Assembly: GCA_900314845.1 (NCBI GenBank)
Contig: OMWV01000021.1
Span: forward strand, 62,001-126,000
Length of the DNA stretch: 64,000 bases
Source of the DNA: an uncultured Eubacteriales bacterium
GTDB lineage: Bacteria > Bacillota > Clostridia > Lachnospirales > Lachnospiraceae
Reading direction: 5' to 3'
In this document: one piece after another, positions 1-8,247 of the stretch
Position numbering within the stretch: position 1 is the stretch's first letter
How the letters are laid out: the number at the start of each line of letters is the position of its first letter
The notes under the pieces: model-generated
Told to the model about the DNA's origin: nothing
Seen by the model: the letters and a program-made list of their open reading frames with translations, nothing else
Databases searched by the model: none
Program-made: the position numbers and the translations under genes

Positions 1-1024
1 GCTCAAGGACAAAATCTACGGAATTGTCAAAGTTGTCCGGAATATGAGCCCAGGAGAACATGGTACCCTGGGAAAGAGGAACATTCCAACCAGCCTCGGT
101 AAGGCTTTCGGAAAGAGCGTGATTTCTTCTGTTATACTCCTCGCACTGGGCAGTTACCGCGTCCTGAGGCCCTGTCAGAGCGGCAATGGCTCCGTACTGG
201 ATAGGGAGGAATATACCGTAATCGATCTGAGATCTGACCTTGGCAAATTTCCTGACTATGGCCTCATTTCCCACAACAAAAGACATCCGGGCGCCCGTAT
301 AATTGTAGGACTTTGAGAGAGAATAAAACTCAACGCCCACCTCCCTGGCTCCGTCAAAGGAAAGGAAAGACCTGCCCGGCCTTCCGGTATAGATGATATC
401 GGAGTAGGCATTGTCGTGGATAACGATAATATTGTGCTTCCTGGCAAATGCAATCAGCTCTTCATAGAAACTGTCGGGAGCTGTGACGCAGACCGGATTC
501 ATCGGATAGGAGACGATCATGAACCTGGCCTCATCCGCCAGCTGATCCGGGATAGAATCGAAATCTATGAGAAAGTTATTCTCAGGCAGCAGGTCGTAGG
601 TCCTCACATCTGCCCCGCAGAGGAAGGGGCCGGCTGAAAATACCGGATAGCCCGGATTGGGAACAAGGACGATGTCTCCTCTGTCGCACAGGGCCAGGCT
701 GATATGGGCCATTCCCTCCTGTGACCCGTATATGGAAGTAACCTCGCTGCGCTTTAAGTCAACTCCGTATCTCTGCTTATAATGATAGATAACCGCGTCT
801 AGCAGCTCGGGCAGGTCTGCCAGAGCGTACTTGTAATTCTCCGGGTCGCCTGCTGCCTGGCAGAGGGCGTCTATGATATGCTGACCGGGCTTAAAGTCAG
901 GGGTTCCCACCGACATGTTGTAGACGGTGCGTCCCTGAGCGATCAGCTGGTTCTTTTTTTCATTGAGAGCAGAAAATATGCCCTGCTCAAATGTCTCCAG
1001 TCTCTCGGGAAATTTAATATCCAT
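1..1024 (-). CDS. Class I/II PLP-dependent aminotransferase (3' end outside window)
   Basis: Fold-type I aminotransferase, translated from ATG at 1024 (MDIKFPERLETF), with a purine-rich ribosome site just upstream. The frame is open to the window edge, so the C-terminus is missing; about 341 codons are visible. The PLP-lysine motif SLSKSYNYTGAR, the cofactor-ring Asp in HDNAYSDI and the N-terminal YNMSVGTPDF stretch place it with the LL-diaminopimelate/alanine/aspartate aminotransferases. Substrate specificity cannot be read from the sequence. It starts 33 bases after the Xaa-Pro aminopeptidase stop on the same strand and is probably the last or a late gene of the run that begins at 4897. A cytosolic role in amino acid synthesis or nitrogen transfer is inferred from family and context. 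Confidence 0.85.
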   Translation of the reverse strand, partial: MDIKFPERLETFEQGIFSALNEKKNQLIAQGRTVYNMSVGTPDFKPGQHIIDALCQAAGDPENYKYALADLPELLDAVIYHYKQRYGVDLKRSEVTSIYGSQEGMAHISLALCDRGDIVLVPNPGYPVFSAGPFLCGADVRTYDLLPENNFLIDFDSIPDQLADEARFMIVSYPMNPVCVTAPDSFYEELIAFARKHNIIVIHDNAYSDIIYTGRPGRSFLSFDGAREVGVEFYSLSKSYNYTGARMSFVVGNEAIVRKFAKVRSQIDYGIFLPIQYGAIAALTGPQDAVTAQCEEYNRRNHALSESLTEAGWNVPLSQGTMFSWAHIPDNFDNSVDFVLE

Positions 1025-1057
1025 GTCTCTTCTCCATCCTCTAATATGTATTTTCGA

Positions 1058-2848
1058 TCATATCCTGCGTGTCGCGTTCTTCAGCCATTCTCTCTCATTC
1101 TCAGGGATATGCGGCCCTATTGTCTCATAGATCCTCTGATGATAATCGTTCAGAAGATTTCTTTCCTTCTCAGTCATGAGACCAGGATCCACCCCGTCCA
1201 GATCGAAGGGGCACAGGGTGAGCGTCTCAAACTTCATGAACTGGCCATACTCGTTCTTTATATCCTTCACGCATACGGTGAGATTCTCATGGCGGATGCC
1301 AAAGCGCCCTGCCAGATAAAGGCCGGGTTCGTCCGATGTCACCATGCCCTCCTCGAGGACCGCGTCTGACGCGTCGACATTCCCGGCGTCTATCTTCCAG
1401 CGAAAGGCGTTGGGTTTTTCGTGAACACCCAGGAGATACCCCACCCCGTGGCCTGTTCCGTGCTTATAATCAAGGCCCAGCTGCCAGAGAGGCTCTCTGG
1501 CCAGATGATCCAGATTGCTGCCCCTGCATCCGTAGAGGAACCTGGCGGCGGCAAGATTCAGATTTCCGCGCAGAACCTGGGTAAAATAAAACTTCTCATC
1601 CCGGCTCAAAGGACCCATGACAAATGTTCTCGTCACATCGGTCGTCCCCTCATAGTACTGGCCTCCTGTATCCATGAGAAGCAGGCCCCTGGGCTCTATG
1701 CGGGCATTACTCTCTTCTGTCGCGCTGTAGTGAACGATTGCCCCGTGGGGGCCGTAGGCGCTGATGGGCTCAAAACTCGGCTCTATATAGCCCTCCTGCT
1801 GCCTGCGGAAGGACTCCAGCTTCTGGGCTGTGCTGATCTCCGTCATCGGCGTCTTGCCTGCATTTGTCTTGAGCCAGTACATAAAGCGGGTAAGAGCGAT
1901 CCCGTCCTTCAGATGAGCCTTCTTAAGGTTCTCTATCTCGACCGGATTCTTCCTCGCCTTGCTCAGCATGATGCGGTCCGTCTCATCTATCACATTGACC
2001 CCTTCCGGAAGGGTGCAGACAGCGGCATAATTCAGGGCTCTGCTGTCCAGCATCAGCGTCCAGCCGTCCGGAAGCTTCGAAAGATCCTCATAAAATCTGT
2101 CGTAGGGAGCTATCGTGACCCCGGCCTGGTCAAGGACGGCCCTGTCTGCCTGCAAAAACTTTCTCTCATCCGCGTAAAGGGTCACGCCTCCGTGGCAGAA
2201 TACCATCATATAGGCAAGGACGACCGGATTGTCCAAAACGTCATCTCCCCTGATGTTCAAAAGCCAGCAGATATCATCAAGAGAAGAGACCGCCATGGAA
2301 TCCGCTCCCCTGCTCCTCAGGAAGGCAGCCAGATCGCTGATCCGGCTCTGTCTCGTCTGGCCGGTATATCTTTCAGATAACAGCCAGGCCTTCTTGTTCG
2401 AGAGAAGAGGCCTGTCTTCCCAGATATCGCCGACCAGATCAACATCTGTCCGCAGACAGGGGCAGATCTTTGCGTACTTTCTCCCTAAAGCCGCGCTGAT
2501 GGTCCTCCCATCCATGCCAAGACAGCCGCCCGCCGGCAGCTTATCCCTGACAAACTCCTCCACGGCAGGAACTCCCTCGTTCCCCATACGAAAGAGCTCT
2601 ATGCCTGTACCCTCAAGCTGGCTGGCCGCCTGAAGAAAATACCGTCCATCCGTCCAGAGCCCTGCCTCGTCCATACCCACGACCACTGTTCCGGCCGACC
2701 CGGTAAAACCGGAGATAAACTCCCTGCATCCAAAATATCCGCCCACATATTCCGATCCATGAAAATCCTCGGAAAAGATGATATACATATCGATCCCTTC
2801 CTGCTTCATGCGCTCGCGCAGGGCGGATAAACGCTCATTTATCGTCAT
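1058..2848 (-). CDS. pepP: Xaa-Pro aminopeptidase (M24B)
   Basis: Metallopeptidase that removes the N-terminal residue of peptides with proline in second position. The 596 residues show two creatinase-type N-terminal domains (opening MTINERLSALRERMKQ) and a C-terminal pita-bread domain. Metal ligands are visible: Asp in MDTGGQYYEGTTDVTRTF, His in HGTGHGVGYLLG, and Glu in TSDEPGLYLAGRFGIRHEN. The length fits the long, three-domain form found in Clostridia and eukaryotes rather than the short 350-residue form. The ribosome site is AGGAAG. It lies 16 bases after deoD and before an aminotransferase, so it is probably cotranscribed in a salvage and peptide-recycling cluster. It is cytosolic; no signal peptide is seen. 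Confidence 0.93.
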   Translation of the reverse strand: MTINERLSALRERMKQEGIDMYIIFSEDFHGSEYVGGYFGCREFISGFTGSAGTVVVGMDEAGLWTDGRYFLQAASQLEGTGIELFRMGNEGVPAVEEFVRDKLPAGGCLGMDGRTISAALGRKYAKICPCLRTDVDLVGDIWEDRPLLSNKKAWLLSERYTGQTRQSRISDLAAFLRSRGADSMAVSSLDDICWLLNIRGDDVLDNPVVLAYMMVFCHGGVTLYADERKFLQADRAVLDQAGVTIAPYDRFYEDLSKLPDGWTLMLDSRALNYAAVCTLPEGVNVIDETDRIMLSKARKNPVEIENLKKAHLKDGIALTRFMYWLKTNAGKTPMTEISTAQKLESFRRQQEGYIEPSFEPISAYGPHGAIVHYSATEESNARIEPRGLLLMDTGGQYYEGTTDVTRTFVMGPLSRDEKFYFTQVLRGNLNLAAARFLYGCRGSNLDHLAREPLWQLGLDYKHGTGHGVGYLLGVHEKPNAFRWKIDAGNVDASDAVLEEGMVTSDEPGLYLAGRFGIRHENLTVCVKDIKNEYGQFMKFETLTLCPFDLDGVDPGLMTEKERNLLNDYHQRIYETIGPHIPENEREWLKNATRRI

Positions 2849-2864
2849 TGCCTCAAACTTCCTT

Positions 2865-3584
2865 TCACGCTCTTATCGCTGTCTCAAGAGCAAGTACTGC
2901 CATATCTCCAAAGGCTCTTTCCCTCTCCCCGGCGCTCAGGTGCTCATCCGCGGGAAAAGAATCCGAGATCGTGAGCAGGCAGGCAGCCTGCCTGCCCAGA
3001 ACATCTGCATTGTGGAAAAGGGCAAAACTTTCCATCTCCACGCAGACAAGACCCTTCTCCTGCCTGAGCCGTTCCACCGCTTTCTCTGTCTCCTCCTCGT
3101 GGTAGAAGACGTCGCTGGAGTGGATCGGCCCCCTGGCCAGCTGCAGATCAAGCTCTCCCGCTGTCTGCCCGATCAAGCCATTGAGCTTTTCCGACGGGTA
3201 CTGCCAGCAGGCGGTATCCCCACTCTGGACCCGGGCATAGGTCGACTCGCTATAGGCCGCATCAGCCAGGAGGATGTCTCTCAGCTTAAGATCAGCAGAA
3301 TAGGCGCCCGCGGACCCGATTCGGATAATATTCTTCACATCGTAAAAACAGAAGAGTTCATAGGAGTAGATGCCGATGGAGGGCATTCCCATGCCGGAGG
3401 CCATGACGGATACCCGCCCTCCCCTGTAGGACCCGGTATAGCCGAAAATATTCCTGACATCTGTCACCAGCTTCGGATCCTTAAGGTAGGTCTTCGCGAT
3501 CCACCTTGCCCTGAGCGGATCTCCGGGCATGAGGACAGTGCCTGCAAAATCTCCCTTTTCTGCGCTGATATGCGGGGTAGCCAT
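2865..3584 (-). CDS. deoD: Purine nucleoside phosphorylase, DeoD type
   Basis: Cleaves purine (deoxy)nucleosides with phosphate to the base and (deoxy)ribose-1-phosphate. The 239-residue protein starts at ATG 3584 (MATPHISAEKGDF), preceded by GGAGGTG; a longer open frame upstream overlaps the previous gene and lacks a good ribosome site. Family signatures are the phosphate site MPGDPLRA, the central RIGSAGAYS, and VEMESFALF with the later SDSF that holds the purine-site Asp. The length fits hexameric DeoD enzymes (about 235). The gene begins 2 bases after the stop of the AAA+ ATPase gene, so translation is probably coupled. A uridine-phosphorylase-like preference is the main alternative, but DeoD fits better. 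Confidence 0.9.
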   Translation of the reverse strand: MATPHISAEKGDFAGTVLMPGDPLRARWIAKTYLKDPKLVTDVRNIFGYTGSYRGGRVSVMASGMGMPSIGIYSYELFCFYDVKNIIRIGSAGAYSADLKLRDILLADAAYSESTYARVQSGDTACWQYPSEKLNGLIGQTAGELDLQLARGPIHSSDVFYHEEETEKAVERLRQEKGLVCVEMESFALFHNADVLGRQAACLLTISDSFPADEHLSAGERERAFGDMAVLALETAIRA

Positions 3585-3586
3585 GA

Positions 3587-4897
3587 TCACACCTCCGCTT
3601 TGCCGAGCAGGTAATTGATAAACTGCTGGGCAGTCCTGCCTGACATGCCGCCATGGGAGATCTCCCACTTGTTCGCCTCCAGGCAGAGCTGGTCATCTGT
3701 CATATCTATGCCGCTTCTCCGGGCGAGATTGATCACGATATTGTTGTATTCCTTCTTGGAAGGCTTTATGTAGCCGATCTGGACGCCGAACCTGCTGTAG
3801 AGTGAAAGCTTCTCCTCCATGGTATCTGAGCGGTGAAGGTCATTCTCAAACTCCATGTCGTTCCTGTCATTCCAGTTCTCCTTTATCAGGTGACGCCTGT
3901 TGGACGTAGCGTAAATCAGGATATTCTCCGGCTTTGTCTCAACGCCGCCCTCAATAACGGCCTTGAGAAACTTGTACTCCACCTCGTTCTCCTCAAAGGA
4001 AAGATCATCCATATAGATGATAAAGCGGTAATTCCTGTTCTTTATCTGGGCGATGATATTGGAAAGATCCTTAAACTGATGCTTGTAGATCTCTATCATC
4101 CTCAGGCCTCTGTCATAATATTCGTTCACAATGGCCTTGACGCTCGTAGACTTGCCCGTGCCCGCGTCTCCGTACAGGAGCACGTTATTGGCCCTGCGGC
4201 CGCTCACAAAGGCCTCTGTATTGTCGATCAGCTTCTTCTTCTGGATCTCATAGCCTACCAGATCGTCCAGCTTGACCTCATCCATGTTGTTTATGGGAAG
4301 GAACTTCACATTCTCCCCGCCCGTGTGTTCAATATGGAAGGCCTTGTTGAGGCCGAACATGCCTACGCCAAAGTCCTTGTAAAATCCTGTGACCGCGTCG
4401 AAAAATTCATTCTCGTCCGCCGCCTTCTCCAGCTTTTCGCTCAGCCCGCGCACCTTCTCGCTCACATTCTTGTTGTACATGAGCTCCTTCTTCTGTATGG
4501 ATGTATAATTCTCCAGTCTGGAGAAACAGTCTATATTCAGCTTCTTCTCGGCGGGGCCGAAATCAAAATCGAAAAGCTGCTTGAAAGCCTTGAAATCCGC
4601 CCTGGCAAATGCGTTGACGCTTCCAACGCTGGCGCCGACCTTTTCACAGGTGATGCTGAAGGGGTTCTCATCTGTTATCAGGAGATAGGTCAGATAATTG
4701 TGCCAGAGATTTTTGTCAAAAGCGTAATCCGTGCCCAGGATCAGGATCCTCTTGACCTGGGAATATATTCTGGTCACGAGCTCGTCGTCGGACTGAGTCC
4801 CCCTGTCCATCTGCCGGAAGATATCCGCAAGCTGCATAAGGATGCTGTCTTTCGGCATGCTGCCGTACATCAGTAACTTTGATACGATATGATACAT
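3587..4897 (-). CDS. DUF815-family AAA+ ATPase
   Basis: A 436-residue P-loop ATPase of the DUF815 family. Its cellular role is not established to my knowledge. The N-terminal half is helical and charged. The ATPase domain starts near residue 205, with Walker A GDAGTGKST, Walker B FIIYMDDLSFEENE and a sensor-like YATSNRRHL. The C-terminal part (SGRTAQQFINYLLGKAEV) is the usual lid. The start is ATG 4897 with AGGGAA upstream. It is the first gene of a minus-strand run with deoD and pepP. The association with salvage genes may be incidental. The 190-base gap to the divergent DAHP synthase gene should hold its promoter, but I see no convincing -35/-10 pair there. Confidence 0.85.
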   Translation of the reverse strand: MYHIVSKLLMYGSMPKDSILMQLADIFRQMDRGTQSDDELVTRIYSQVKRILILGTDYAFDKNLWHNYLTYLLITDENPFSITCEKVGASVGSVNAFARADFKAFKQLFDFDFGPAEKKLNIDCFSRLENYTSIQKKELMYNKNVSEKVRGLSEKLEKAADENEFFDAVTGFYKDFGVGMFGLNKAFHIEHTGGENVKFLPINNMDEVKLDDLVGYEIQKKKLIDNTEAFVSGRRANNVLLYGDAGTGKSTSVKAIVNEYYDRGLRMIEIYKHQFKDLSNIIAQIKNRNYRFIIYMDDLSFEENEVEYKFLKAVIEGGVETKPENILIYATSNRRHLIKENWNDRNDMEFENDLHRSDTMEEKLSLYSRFGVQIGYIKPSKKEYNNIVINLARRSGIDMTDDQLCLEANKWEISHGGMSGRTAQQFINYLLGKAEV

Positions 4898-5034
4898 TTT
4901 TCCCTCATTCCTGTCTGAAATAAATGTCCAGTGGATTTATCTTGTATTTTACCATTATATGGCCAAGAAAAAAAGCCTGTTTGCGGGAGAAAAGGGACCG
5001 GCAGAGTTCTCCTATCGGCTTTACGTGGAATTGA

Positions 5035-5064
5035 TTGACAATAACTGCAATTTCAGTTTATACT
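5035..5064 (+). promoter_or_regulatory. Sigma-70-type promoter of the DAHP synthase gene
   Basis: TTGACA at 5035-5040, an 18-base spacer and TATACT at 5059-5064 form a near-consensus vegetative promoter. Transcription would start near 5071, giving a leader of about 20 bases. There is no room for a T-box or attenuator, so control by tryptophan or tyrosine is more likely allosteric. Confidence 0.8.
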
Positions 5065-5089
5065 AATCCTTAAAATGGAGGTGCAAATA

Positions 5090-6133
5090 GTGAATACAGA
5101 GAATATGACCATGAAGTTTATCCGCAAGCTCCCCATACCTGCTGAGATAAAGAGCAGATATCCTGTTGCGGAGCGGCTGGCGGAAGTAAAGAAGCAGCGC
5201 GATTTAGAGGTACAGAAGATATTTACAGGCGAATCAGATAAATTTCTCCTTGTCATCGGACCCTGTTCGGCTGACAGCGAGGAGCCTGTCATGGAATATA
5301 TACACAGACTTGCCAGGGTTCAGGAGAAGGTGGCAGACCGGATATTTATGATCCCCCGCATCTACACGAACAAGCCCAGGACAACGGGCAAGGGCTATAA
5401 GGGAATGCTCCATCAGCCCGATCCGGAGAAGAAGCCGGATCTTCTGGAGGGACTTTTGGCTATCCGCCGCCTGCACACAAGAGTGCTGGAGGAGACCGGC
5501 ATGACGACTGCCGATGAGATGCTCTACCCGGAGAACCACCGGTATCTGTCCGACCTGCTCAGCTATGTAGCTGTCGGCGCCCGTTCCGTCGAGGACCAGA
5601 GCCACAGGCTGACAGCCAGCGGCATCGGGATCCCCTGCGGCATGAAGAATCCGACGAGCGGCGACTTCCACGTCATGCTCAACTCCATAGAGGCAGCTCA
5701 GAGCCCTCAGGCTTTCCTCTACAGGGGCTGGGAGGTCCACACCCAGGGCAACCCCCTCACACATGCCATACTCAGGGGCTCCAACAGCAAACACGGCAAC
5801 AACGTCCCCAACTACCACTACGAAGACCTGAGAAGGCTCTATGAGATGTACTCGGAAAGAGGCCTCGAGAACATGGCCTGCCTTGTCGATACAAACCACT
5901 CAAACTCTGACAAGCAGTACATAGAGCAAATCCGTATCGCCAGCGAGGTTCTGCACAGCCGCAGATATTCGGGCGATATCCGCCGCATGGTCAAGGGCTT
6001 CATGATAGAGAGCTACCTGGTCGACGGCAAACAGAATATAGGCGACGGTGTCTTCGGCCAGTCCATCACAGACCCCTGCCTGGGCTGGGAGAAGACAGAA
6101 AAGCTCATATATGAGATAGCTGATCAGGTTTGA
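5090..6133 (+). CDS. aroF: 3-deoxy-7-phosphoheptulonate synthase (DAHP synthase, type I)
   Basis: First enzyme of the shikimate pathway: it condenses phosphoenolpyruvate and erythrose-4-phosphate. I start it at GTG 5090 (VNTENMTMKF, 347 residues), because an ideal GGAGGTG at 5077-5083 lies six bases upstream; the ATG at 5075 would contain that ribosome site. Family blocks include LLVIGPCSADS, RIYTNKPRTTGKGYKG and IPCGMKNPTSGDF. The HGNN and VDTNHSNSDKQY blocks carry substrate-binding residues. It is the AroF/G/H (type I alpha) class, about 350 residues. Which aromatic amino acid inhibits it cannot be decided by eye. The gene is alone on the plus strand and converges with trmO, leaving only three bases between the stops. 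Confidence 0.94.
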   Translation: MNTENMTMKFIRKLPIPAEIKSRYPVAERLAEVKKQRDLEVQKIFTGESDKFLLVIGPCSADSEEPVMEYIHRLARVQEKVADRIFMIPRIYTNKPRTTGKGYKGMLHQPDPEKKPDLLEGLLAIRRLHTRVLEETGMTTADEMLYPENHRYLSDLLSYVAVGARSVEDQSHRLTASGIGIPCGMKNPTSGDFHVMLNSIEAAQSPQAFLYRGWEVHTQGNPLTHAILRGSNSKHGNNVPNYHYEDLRRLYEMYSERGLENMACLVDTNHSNSDKQYIEQIRIASEVLHSRRYSGDIRRMVKGFMIESYLVDGKQNIGDGVFGQSITDPCLGWEKTEKLIYEIADQV

Positions 6134-6136
6134 TCT

Positions 6137-6814
6137 TCACTTTGTCACTTCAATCACGGTCAGGATATTGCCGTCTACCGTGAATCTTACATTATATCCG
6201 GCGAAACTGATCCCGTAGATCCGGTCCGGGCTGTGCTGATAGCCCGGGCGGGGATCCTGGGCCAGAAGACCGGTCAGAGATTCCCGCATCTGCGCGGGAA
6301 TTTTTTCTGCCGTATCCTCCCTGTATCTTACCTCAAGGCGGTAATCCCTGTAATCGTCCGAGAATCCCCCTCTTGCGCCGGGATGAGCCTCGACGCCGGG
6401 ATGGTAGGGCTTGATATCCAATATGGGCGTCCCGTCCTTCATATCCACGCCGCCCACATAAATGACCGGCCCCTGGGGCGTATTCATCTCTATCTTCTCA
6501 AGCCGGACACAGGAAAGCCCGATCGGATTAGGCCTGAAAGGCGAGCGGGAAGCAAAAACCCCGACTTTTTTGTTGCCTCCCAGTCTGGGCGGCCGGACAA
6601 GCGGCGTAAAAGGCCGGTTCCTGGGAACCTCAGAAAAATGCCAGATCAGCCAGATGTAATCATAGCCCTCCAGCCCCCTCAGGGCATTGGGATCCCTGTA
6701 CCCGGGTTCGAATACGATCCGCCCCTGCAGGGAAGGGACAAGGCCGCTCTGCCTGGGAATACCGAATTTCTCATCAAGATCCGTATCAATATGTGCGATA
6801 ATTTTCAGATCCAT
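6137..6814 (-). CDS. trmO: tRNA (N6-threonylcarbamoyladenosine37-N6)-methyltransferase TrmO
   Basis: SAM-dependent enzyme of the TsaA/YaeB family, which N6-methylates t6A37 in some tRNAs. The 225-residue protein starts at ATG 6814 (MDLKIIAHIDTDL), with GGAGGGAG upstream; a start five residues earlier is poorer. The beta-barrel signature is clear: GLEGYDYIWLIWHF, RPPRLGGNKKVGVFASRSPFRPNPIGLS and GVDMKDGTPILDIKPYHP. The length fits bacterial TrmO. It converges with the DAHP synthase gene with a 3-base gap, so its terminator must lie inside that gene's end; I found no clear one. Confidence 0.9.
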   Translation of the reverse strand: MDLKIIAHIDTDLDEKFGIPRQSGLVPSLQGRIVFEPGYRDPNALRGLEGYDYIWLIWHFSEVPRNRPFTPLVRPPRLGGNKKVGVFASRSPFRPNPIGLSCVRLEKIEMNTPQGPVIYVGGVDMKDGTPILDIKPYHPGVEAHPGARGGFSDDYRDYRLEVRYREDTAEKIPAQMRESLTGLLAQDPRPGYQHSPDRIYGISFAGYNVRFTVDGNILTVIEVTK

Positions 6815-6849
6815 ACTCTCCCTCCTCACCGGCGCGGCCGGAAGAAGAC

Positions 6850-6903
6850 AAAAAGGCTTCTGACCGCCGCCCTCTTTGCCGAGCCCGGATCAAAAGCCTT
6901 CTG
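6850..6903 (-). terminator. Probable terminator of the 6941-8044 gene
   Basis: On the minus strand AAGGCTT (6900-6894) pairs with AAGCCTT (6859-6853) around a GC-rich loop that may fold further. The run TTTTTG follows. It lies about 40 bases downstream of the stop at 6941. The stem is short, so this is moderate support. Confidence 0.45.
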
Positions 6904-6940
6904 CAATTTCAAATATCAATACGTTCTCTGTCTGCGGGCA

Positions 6941-8044
6941 TCAGCCGATATGCCTCAGAGAATCCTCAAGCTGCGTCTGTTCCTGCCTGAGATTTCTTCT
7001 CTCCGTCACAATATCCGCATTCTCCTTAAACTTCTGCATGACAGACTCATCGTCCGACTTGAGAAATCCTCTGGCAAATGCATCCGGATACTGAAACTTC
7101 TTTATGCCTGCCGGGAACTCAACCTCTATCTTGCCCCCGCTGCAGCTCTTCACAATGCCGCTGCCGAATGTCTTATGCTCAACAGAGCTTCCCACAGGAT
7201 CCGGCAGTTCTACATCAGCGCTCAGCTTCCTGAGCCTGTCCTCCACATCAAGAAGCCTGTCCATGAGATTCTCTCTCTCCTCGCGGATGACCGCGCGGCT
7301 GAGTCTCTCCTTGACCGTCATCTTCTCCTTGTTGGCATCCAGATGATAAGTATCCGTGCAGAGCATGATATCATAGACCAGCATATGAAGGTCGTCATCT
7401 ACCGTAATGCCCAGATCATCGACCCTCTTCTGATTCAGCTCCAGGACTCTGGGAAAATCCTTCAGCTCTTGAAGGATCTCATCGCACATCTTGTAATATT
7501 TTCTTAAAGAGAATGTCCTGTTGTGGCCGAAATCCTCGCTGAACTCTATGCTCATGGCCCAGCTGTCGGCAGTGGAAGGTCTGTAATAATAGTTCTCCTT
7601 TGGTCTTACAAGACTGAGGTAGCCGATCGCTGAGCTGAGCGTCTGCTTATAGATATCGATCTTATCCATATACATGCTGAGATGGCGGTTGATATCATCC
7701 ACGAATGAAACGATACGGTCCTGCCTGTCCTCCAGATCGCCGCCGTCATCCTTCAAAAGGTCTTTAAACTCCGACCTTACAAACTCGACCTCCTCATCGT
7801 GCTGCAGGAGGATTGTGATGCCGCCGGAGGGCTGCACACGGCTGCTTTCCATCAATCTGTTCGTATTCTCAGCAAAATTCTCAAACTCAAGGAGCAGTTC
7901 GTCTGAATCCAGGTTCAGAGTCGAGCAGGCCTGCATGACCTCCCACTTATGTCCTGCATCGGACTTATTCTTTCCTTTTTCATTCATCTCGTCAAACCGG
8001 GCAGCATACTGTTCAAGGATAGCTTCTAGTTTTTCTCTGTACAT
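6941..8044 (-). CDS. Unrecognised helical protein with C-terminal tudor-like segment
   Basis: 367 residues, acidic, predicted mostly helical, with coiled-coil-like stretches near both ends (MYREKLEAILEQYAARFDEM and the tail NLRQEQTQLEDSLRHIG). There is no signal peptide or membrane segment, so it is probably cytosolic. Near residues 290-335 a beta-rich block (VGSSVEHKTFGSGIVKSCSG, then EVEFPAG) matches the pattern VxHxxFGxGxV seen at the C-terminus of UvrD/PcrA helicases and in other small tudor/SH3-like modules. That suggests protein-protein docking. I do not recognise the family and assign no function. The gene stands alone, with its own promoter at 8118-8146. Confidence 0.75.
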   Translation of the reverse strand: MYREKLEAILEQYAARFDEMNEKGKNKSDAGHKWEVMQACSTLNLDSDELLLEFENFAENTNRLMESSRVQPSGGITILLQHDEEVEFVRSEFKDLLKDDGGDLEDRQDRIVSFVDDINRHLSMYMDKIDIYKQTLSSAIGYLSLVRPKENYYYRPSTADSWAMSIEFSEDFGHNRTFSLRKYYKMCDEILQELKDFPRVLELNQKRVDDLGITVDDDLHMLVYDIMLCTDTYHLDANKEKMTVKERLSRAVIREERENLMDRLLDVEDRLRKLSADVELPDPVGSSVEHKTFGSGIVKSCSGGKIEVEFPAGIKKFQYPDAFARGFLKSDDESVMQKFKENADIVTERRNLRQEQTQLEDSLRHIG

Positions 8045-8117
8045 GGCTCTACTCTCCTATCCAAACATCGGCAGCAAATACTCAAAATCTACCTATATAT
8101 AATCCCTTTTCATGATA

Positions 8118-8146
8118 ATTATATCACAAAAACCAATGATTTTCAG
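8118..8146 (-). promoter_or_regulatory. Promoter of the 6941-8044 gene
   Basis: On the minus strand CTGAAA (8146-8141), 17 bases, then TATAAT (8123-8118). The -10 is perfect and the -35 matches four of six. It lies about 75 bases upstream of the start at 8044. Confidence 0.6.
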
Positions 8147-8247
8147 CATTTTTCTGCCTGTTCTCTGTCCAGCCGGGAGAAGCATGCACTATTTATAGAA
8201 AATAAACTGCACGATCTGAAGATTTTCTGATAAATTTCCCAGAGGAG

